DNA from: Cryomorphaceae bacterium
GTDB taxonomy: Bacteria > Bacteroidota > Bacteroidia > Flavobacteriales_D > Crocinitomicaceae
Direction: 5' to 3'
Length of the DNA stretch: 37,646 bases
NCBI GenBank assembly: GCA_027490665.1
Contig: JAIXXP010000097.1
Location: 1-37,646, forward strand
Shown here piece by piece: positions 34,267 through 37,646 of the stretch; position 1 is the stretch's first letter; each line of letters begins with the position of its first letter. The notes under the pieces were generated by a model. The model was given only the letters and a program-made list of their open reading frames with translations, was not told the origin of the DNA and did no database searches. The position numbers were made by a program, and so were the translations under genes.

Positions 34267-35190
34267 ATGTGGACGCTAAGCGTTTGTATCCCTATTTATA
34301 ATACTGATGTGCGCACATTGGTAGATACTTTGTGTCTTCAAATTGATCAAATCAATGCGTCTCACATAGATATTATATTGATAGATGATGCATCCGCCTC
34401 TTCCTTTAAAACCATGAATCAATTTTCCCATTCAAAAGTACAATTGATTCAATTGGCTCATAATATCGGCAGGTCCAAAATCAGGAATGCATTTTTGCAA
34501 TATACAAATGCAACGCACCTCCTCTTTTTAGATGGAGACAGCACTGTTGCCAACCCCTTCTTTCTTCAAAACTTTAGTAACTACCTCACTCAGCATCAAG
34601 ACACTTCTGTGCTCGTCGGGGCAAGTTTATATCAAGTTGAACCACCTCCTGTTACTCACCGCTTGCGCTGGACTTACTCTACCAATAGAGAAAGCTTAGA
34701 TTTTGAGCGGCGCAGCAAAGACGCACACGCTGGTTTCAAAACAAATAATTTTTTGATCCAAAGAAGCTTGTTCGAGCAATTACCGTTTGATGAAGAGTTA
34801 AGCGGTTATGGTCATGAGGACACCATTTTTGGCTTGCAAATATTGGAGAAAAATATCCAAATAAGACATATTAATAATCCAGTCTGGAATTTAAAATTAG
34901 ATACGAACACAGAATTCCTACTTAAAACGGATAGCGCTTTATCTAATTTACTATGGTTGCAACAACGTTATCATACGCCACTTCTTTTGACTACAAATAA
35001 GCTTCTGCGCTATTTTCAGCTGGCCAATCGCTATTTATTGACAAGATGCGCTCTCTGGGTATTATCTATTCAAACCGATTTTTATCGTCACATTTTAAAA
35101 ACGGGAAGAGCTCCTCTATTTCTTTTTGATTTATATCGACTTGGAAGGCTCTATCAGTTAAACAAAGATGCGAAGCGCGAGCGCAGCTAA
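34267..35190 (+). CDS. GT2 family glycosyltransferase
   Basis: The 307-residue protein has the GT-A fold motifs: LSVCIPIYNT at the N-terminus, an aspartate pair in ILIDDASA, the metal-binding DGD in LLFLDGDST, and the acceptor-side GYGHEDTIFGLQ (an ED motif). These are intact, so it is likely an inverting sugar transferase. It lacks membrane helices strong enough to call; the C-terminal hydrophobic stretches (ANRYLLTRCALWVLSIQT) may be membrane-associated. It is the last gene of the unit starting at 32619. Its 3' end overlaps the opposing GT4 gene by 33 bases. The product sugar is unknown. Confidence 0.9.
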   Translation: MWTLSVCIPIYNTDVRTLVDTLCLQIDQINASHIDIILIDDASASSFKTMNQFSHSKVQLIQLAHNIGRSKIRNAFLQYTNATHLLFLDGDSTVANPFFLQNFSNYLTQHQDTSVLVGASLYQVEPPPVTHRLRWTYSTNRESLDFERRSKDAHAGFKTNNFLIQRSLFEQLPFDEELSGYGHEDTIFGLQILEKNIQIRHINNPVWNLKLDTNTEFLLKTDSALSNLLWLQQRYHTPLLLTTNKLLRYFQLANRYLLTRCALWVLSIQTDFYRHILKTGRAPLFLFDLYRLGRLYQLNKDAKRERS

Positions 35191-36282
35191 CACCTCTTTA
35201 TCAACTTCCCAATGTTCTATTTCGGCTGCTGTTTTGCAATTAGCTTTTAATTGGTGTAAGCGTTGTGGGTTGGTCAAAAGTGCATTGATACAAGTAGCAA
35301 TTGCTTTTGGTGAAACAGTACTGATGATTTCACCACAATCATATTTTTGAATCAGGCGCTCAATTTCTACCAAACGACTTGAAACAATAGGTGTTTGCGC
35401 CTGTATGTAATCAAACACTTTATTTGGAAGGGCTAATTGGTAATTCAGGCTAAGAGGTTTATCTAGTGCCAAACCTAAATCAGCTGCGGCGGTATAGCGC
35501 ATTAATTCTGGATAGGGCAAACGCGGCACAAAACGAACTTTATCTTGTAATGAATGAACGGCAACAAGTTGTTTGATTTCAGGTATCACGTCACCGTCAC
35601 CAACCAAAAATAATACTGCAGTTGAAATAAAAGCCATTGCAAGTACGGCCTCTTCAATTCCTCGTTGAACGTTTAAACCACTACCTTGAATAATGAGCAT
35701 CATTTGATCGTCAGATAGCCCGAGTTCACTTTTTGAAAGAGCGGTAATTGATTCGAGCTTTTGAGGAACATTCCGAACTACACTTACGTCTAATTTGTAC
35801 TTGTTTTTAAATACGGTAGCAATAGATTGATTAACTGTAGACATTTCCTTCAAGCGTGGAAGAACGAAGCGCTCTGCAGCACTCCAAATCTTTTGAATTC
35901 TAGGCCTGCTTGTGAGTTCAGGCACTTCCGTAAATAGTTCGTGACTGTCGTATAAAATAGGTTTGCGTTTGAGCCAACTGACTAAATATGCAGCAGGGAG
36001 GGTATCGAGGTCATTTGCAAAAACATATTCGTATTTCTGAAAGAGTAAAATAAAAAACAAGCGCATATTCAGGTTGGCATAGAACATCGCACCTTTTTCA
36101 AAGTACAATTTGACGCGGCGCACACTGTAGGAGCGCTCAGGCATCTGTGGACTGTTTTTTTTCTGACGACCTATTAAATATACCTGAAAACCAAGTGCTT
36201 CCAAAACTGTGCAGCTGCGATGCACGCGGTTGTCTGTAGCGAGGTCGCTAGAGACGGTCATATAAACTCTTTTTTGGCGCAT
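35158..36282 (-). CDS. GT4-like glycosyltransferase
   Basis: The 374-residue protein is a GT-B glycosyltransferase. The start MRQKRVYMTVSSDLATDNRV is chosen because it opens the first Rossmann strand and sits next to a -7 element; the longer reading frame adds non-conserved sequence. The acceptor half has YVFANDLDTLPAAYLVSWL and YDSHELFTEVPELT. The donor half has MMLIIQGSGLNVQRGIEEAV, LFLVGDGDVIPEI and LALPNKVFDYIQAQTPIVSS. This arrangement resembles GT4 enzymes of surface glycan pathways. Acceptor and sugar are unknown. The 3' end overlaps the GT2 gene by 33 bases. Confidence 0.88.
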   Translation of the reverse strand: MRQKRVYMTVSSDLATDNRVHRSCTVLEALGFQVYLIGRQKKNSPQMPERSYSVRRVKLYFEKGAMFYANLNMRLFFILLFQKYEYVFANDLDTLPAAYLVSWLKRKPILYDSHELFTEVPELTSRPRIQKIWSAAERFVLPRLKEMSTVNQSIATVFKNKYKLDVSVVRNVPQKLESITALSKSELGLSDDQMMLIIQGSGLNVQRGIEEAVLAMAFISTAVLFLVGDGDVIPEIKQLVAVHSLQDKVRFVPRLPYPELMRYTAAADLGLALDKPLSLNYQLALPNKVFDYIQAQTPIVSSRLVEIERLIQKYDCGEIISTVSPKAIATCINALLTNPQRLHQLKANCKTAAEIEHWEVDKEVLAALALRIFV

Positions 36283-36287
36283 TGAAA

Positions 36288-36295
36288 CAAAAGTA
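36288..36295 (-). promoter_or_regulatory. -7 element TACTTTTG upstream of the GT4 gene
   Basis: Exact TAnnTTTG match on the minus strand; its final G is 6 bases before the ATG at 36282. A TTG lies 24 bases upstream, slightly farther than usual. Confidence 0.5.
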
Positions 36296-36370
36296 ACGAT
36301 TTCCCGTAAGTGTTGCCTGCAAATGAAAAAGAGCCACCGAATAGTTTGTATAAATTTTTTCAAAAACTCT

Positions 36371-36399
36371 TTGTGATAAAAAAAAGTTTTGTACATTTG
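36371..36399 (+). promoter_or_regulatory. Promoter TTG-N18-TACATTTG of the tRNA-tuf operon
   Basis: TTG at 36371-36373, an 18-base spacer containing nine A residues in a row, and a perfect -7 element at 36392-36399. This is one of the two best-matching -33/-7 pairs in the window, as expected for a stable-RNA operon. The start of RNA would be near 36403, leaving about 69 bases before the first tRNA. The rest of the interval from 36283 holds only the opposing GT4 promoter and a short palindrome. Confidence 0.75.
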
Positions 36400-36432
36400 C
36401 AATCCCAAAACGCAGGTTTAGGGCAACGTTCT

Positions 36433-36447
36433 TTCACAAAATGTGAA
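36433..36447 (+). repeat. Perfect 6-base inverted repeat in the tRNA operon leader
   Basis: TTCACA-AAA-TGTGAA lies about 30 bases after the predicted RNA start and 24 bases before tRNA-Thr. It could be a small hairpin, a processing signal or a binding site. Confidence 0.5.
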
Positions 36448-36471
36448 TTACCAACATTCAAAACAATACAA

Positions 36472-36545
36472 GCCGATGTAGCTCAGTTGGCCAGAGCAGC
36501 TGATTTGTAATCAGCTGGTCGGGGGTTCGAATCCCTCCATCGGCT
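36472..36545 (+). tRNA. tRNA-Thr (anticodon TGT)
   Basis: Full cloverleaf: acceptor GCCGATG pairs with CATCGGC, anticodon loop TTTGTAA with TGT, T arm GGGTTCGAATCCC. The discriminator T is followed by CCA, so this gene appears to encode its own CCA end, unlike the others here. First of four tRNAs before tuf. Confidence 0.96.
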
Positions 36546-36552
36546 CCATGTT

Positions 36553-36635
36553 GGGGAGATACTCAAGCGGCCAACGAGGGCAGACTGTAAATCTGCTGGT
36601 GTACACCTTCGCAGGTTCGAATCCTGCTCTCCCCA
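36553..36635 (+). tRNA. tRNA-Tyr (anticodon GTA)
   Basis: Acceptor GGGGAGA pairs with TCTCCCC; anticodon loop CTGTAAA with GTA. It has the long variable arm (83 bases overall) expected of bacterial tRNA-Tyr. CCA is not encoded. It starts seven bases after the tRNA-Thr discriminator. Confidence 0.96.
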
Positions 36636-36658
36636 CAAACACTAACAAAAGAATTCAA

Positions 36659-36731
36659 GCGGGAGTAGCTCAGTTGGTAGAGCGTCAGCCTTCCAAGCTG
36701 AACGTCGCGAGTTCGAATCTCGTCTCCCGCT
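36659..36731 (+). tRNA. tRNA-Gly (anticodon TCC)
   Basis: Acceptor GCGGGAG pairs with CTCCCGC; anticodon loop CTTCCAA with TCC; T arm GAGTTCGAATCTC. CCA is not encoded. Confidence 0.96.
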
Positions 36732-36749
36732 CACTCTTTTTGTTTGAGC

Positions 36750-36821
36750 GCCGGTGTAGCTCAGGGGTAGAGCGCTTCCTTGGTAAGGAAGAGGTCACGA
36801 GTTCAATTCTCGTCATTGGCT
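36750..36821 (+). tRNA. tRNA-Thr (anticodon GGT)
   Basis: Acceptor GCCGGTG pairs with CATTGGC using two adjacent G-T wobbles. The anticodon loop TTGGTAA holds GGT. The T loop is TTCAATT rather than the TTCGAAT of its neighbours. CCA is not encoded. Confidence 0.95.
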
Positions 36822-36841
36822 CAATGTAAAATTGCATTTAA

Positions 36842-36866
36842 GTCCGTTTCGCTTTGCGTATCGGAC
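36842..36866 (+). other. Hairpin between tRNA-Thr(GGT) and tuf
   Basis: GTCCG and CGGAC form an outer stem, a symmetric 3x3 internal loop separates it from an inner CGC/GCG stem, and TTT closes it. Only three T residues follow and the tuf ATG is 47 bases on, so it is not a normal terminator. It may separate the tRNA precursor from the tuf mRNA or partly attenuate transcription. Confidence 0.5.
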
Positions 36867-36913
36867 CTTTATGATAGATAAGTATATTATTAACTAAGTA
36901 ACAAATACACAAA

Positions 36914-37646
36914 ATGGCTAAGGAAAATTTTGACCGTTCCAAACCACACGTCAACATCGGTACCATCGGACACGTTGACCACGGTAAGACTACGTTGACT
37001 GCTGCTATCTCTAGCGTTCTTTCGAGCAAAGGATTGGCTCAGGCTCGTGACTTCTCCTCAATTGACAACGCTCCTGAAGAAAAAGAGCGTGGTATCACCA
37101 TCAACACCTCACACATTGAGTACGAAACTGCTAACCGTCACTACGCGCACGTTGACTGTCCAGGTCACGCCGACTACGTAAAGAACATGGTTACGGGTGC
37201 TGCTCAAATGGACGGTGCTATCCTCGTTGTAGCTGCAACAGACGGACCAATGCCACAAACACGTGAGCACATCCTTCTTGGTCGTCAGGTAGGTGTTCCT
37301 CGCATGGTTGTCTTCATGAACAAAGTGGACATGGTAGACGACGCTGAATTATTAGAATTAGTTGAAATGGAAGTACGTGAATTACTTTCTTTCTACAAAT
37401 ACGACGGTGACAACGCTCCTGTTATTCAAGGTTCTGCACTTGGTGCATTGAACGCTGAGCCACAGTGGGTAGCGAAAATCGAAGAATTGATGGACGCAGT
37501 TGATACTTACATCGAATTGCCTCCACGTGACGTTGATAAGCCATTCTTGATGCCAGTTGAAGACGTATTTACGATTACAGGTCGTGGTACAGTTGCAACA
37601 GGTCGTATCGAAACAGGTGTCATCAACTCTGGTGAGCCAGTTGAGA
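36914..37646 (+). CDS. tuf: Elongation factor Tu (3' partial)
   Basis: EF-Tu brings aminoacyl-tRNA to the ribosome with GTP. The visible 244 residues start [20 protein letters not shown] and contain G1 GHVDHGKT, G3 DCPGHADY and G4 NKVD, with the switch I region RGITINTSH. The frame runs off the window inside domain 2. The start is preceded by an A-rich stretch (AACAAATACACAAA) with no Shine-Dalgarno, as is common for strongly expressed genes of this phylum. It is preceded by the same four tRNAs as E. coli tufB. An own promoter is not seen in the 92 bases before it. Confidence 0.97.
   Translation, partial: MAKENFDRSKPHVNIGTIGHVDHGKTTLTAAISSVLSSKGLAQARDFSSIDNAPEEKERGITINTSHIEYETANRHYAHVDCPGHADYVKNMVTGAAQMDGAILVVAATDGPMPQTREHILLGRQVGVPRMVVFMNKVDMVDDAELLELVEMEVRELLSFYKYDGDNAPVIQGSALGALNAEPQWVAKIEELMDAVDTYIELPPRDVDKPFLMPVEDVFTITGRGTVATGRIETGVINSGEPVE

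Noticed and set aside
36310..36829. Two reading frames (36310-36510 and 36548-36829) over the tRNA cluster
   Set aside because: They run across the promoter and tRNA genes, and their translations are of tRNA sequence.

Overview
The window is a compact chromosomal segment of a gliding-type Bacteroidota, most likely a member of Flavobacteriales. Three things support this: GldM/GldN of the type IX secretion/gliding machinery, two exported proteins carrying type IX sorting tails, and promoters built on the Bacteroidota -7 element TAnnTTTG without Shine-Dalgarno sequences. The family (perhaps Crocinitomicaceae-like) is a guess. Nothing looks like a phage, plasmid, insertion sequence or CRISPR array. 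No gene-free stretch exceeds 300 bases; the longest is about 190 bases in front of the tRNA-tuf cluster.

Layout. 1-3002: gldM (5' end outside the window) and gldN, closed by a hairpin terminator. 3063-4795: a two-helix membrane protein translationally coupled to glycine C-acetyltransferase (kbl). 4851-7365: a small cysteine-containing exported protein, a SulP anion transporter and a beta-carbonic anhydrase, probably a bicarbonate uptake unit. 7418-8695: a CNNM/CorC-type membrane protein, converging on a tRNA-Arg(CCT) that contains the stop codon of a GT4 glycosyltransferase, itself downstream of a metallo-beta-lactamase-fold hydrolase. 10543-17393: two divergent exported proteins, one with a type B and one with a type A T9SS tail. 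17390-18996 (minus): an outer-membrane-type protein and a lipoprotein hydrolase. 19044-22467: aroC, a DUF4293 protein and an ABC-F protein. 22459-26668 (minus): dnaN, rlmN and a NatA/NatB-like ABC exporter. 26766-28384: a small unknown gene, an initiating sugar transferase and an RluA-type pseudouridine synthase. 28381-31569 (minus): a fused CcsB/CcsA cytochrome c maturation protein. 31645-35190: an esterase, then saccharopine dehydrogenase, a DUF3467 protein and a GT2 glycosyltransferase. 35158-36282 (minus): a GT4 glycosyltransferase. 36371-37646: a strong promoter, tRNAs Thr(TGT), Tyr(GTA), Gly(TCC), Thr(GGT), and tuf (3' end outside the window).

The gene content is mostly housekeeping, envelope and secretion. 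I do not see a clearly new defence or mobile system. The most unusual signals are: (a) -7 promoter elements placed a fixed 4-6 bases before the start codon of seven transcription units, which predicts leaderless mRNAs; (b) a glycosyltransferase reading frame that ends inside a tRNA gene; (c) a 15-base A tract inside gldM; and (d) a small five-cysteine exported protein at the head of the SulP/carbonic anhydrase operon.
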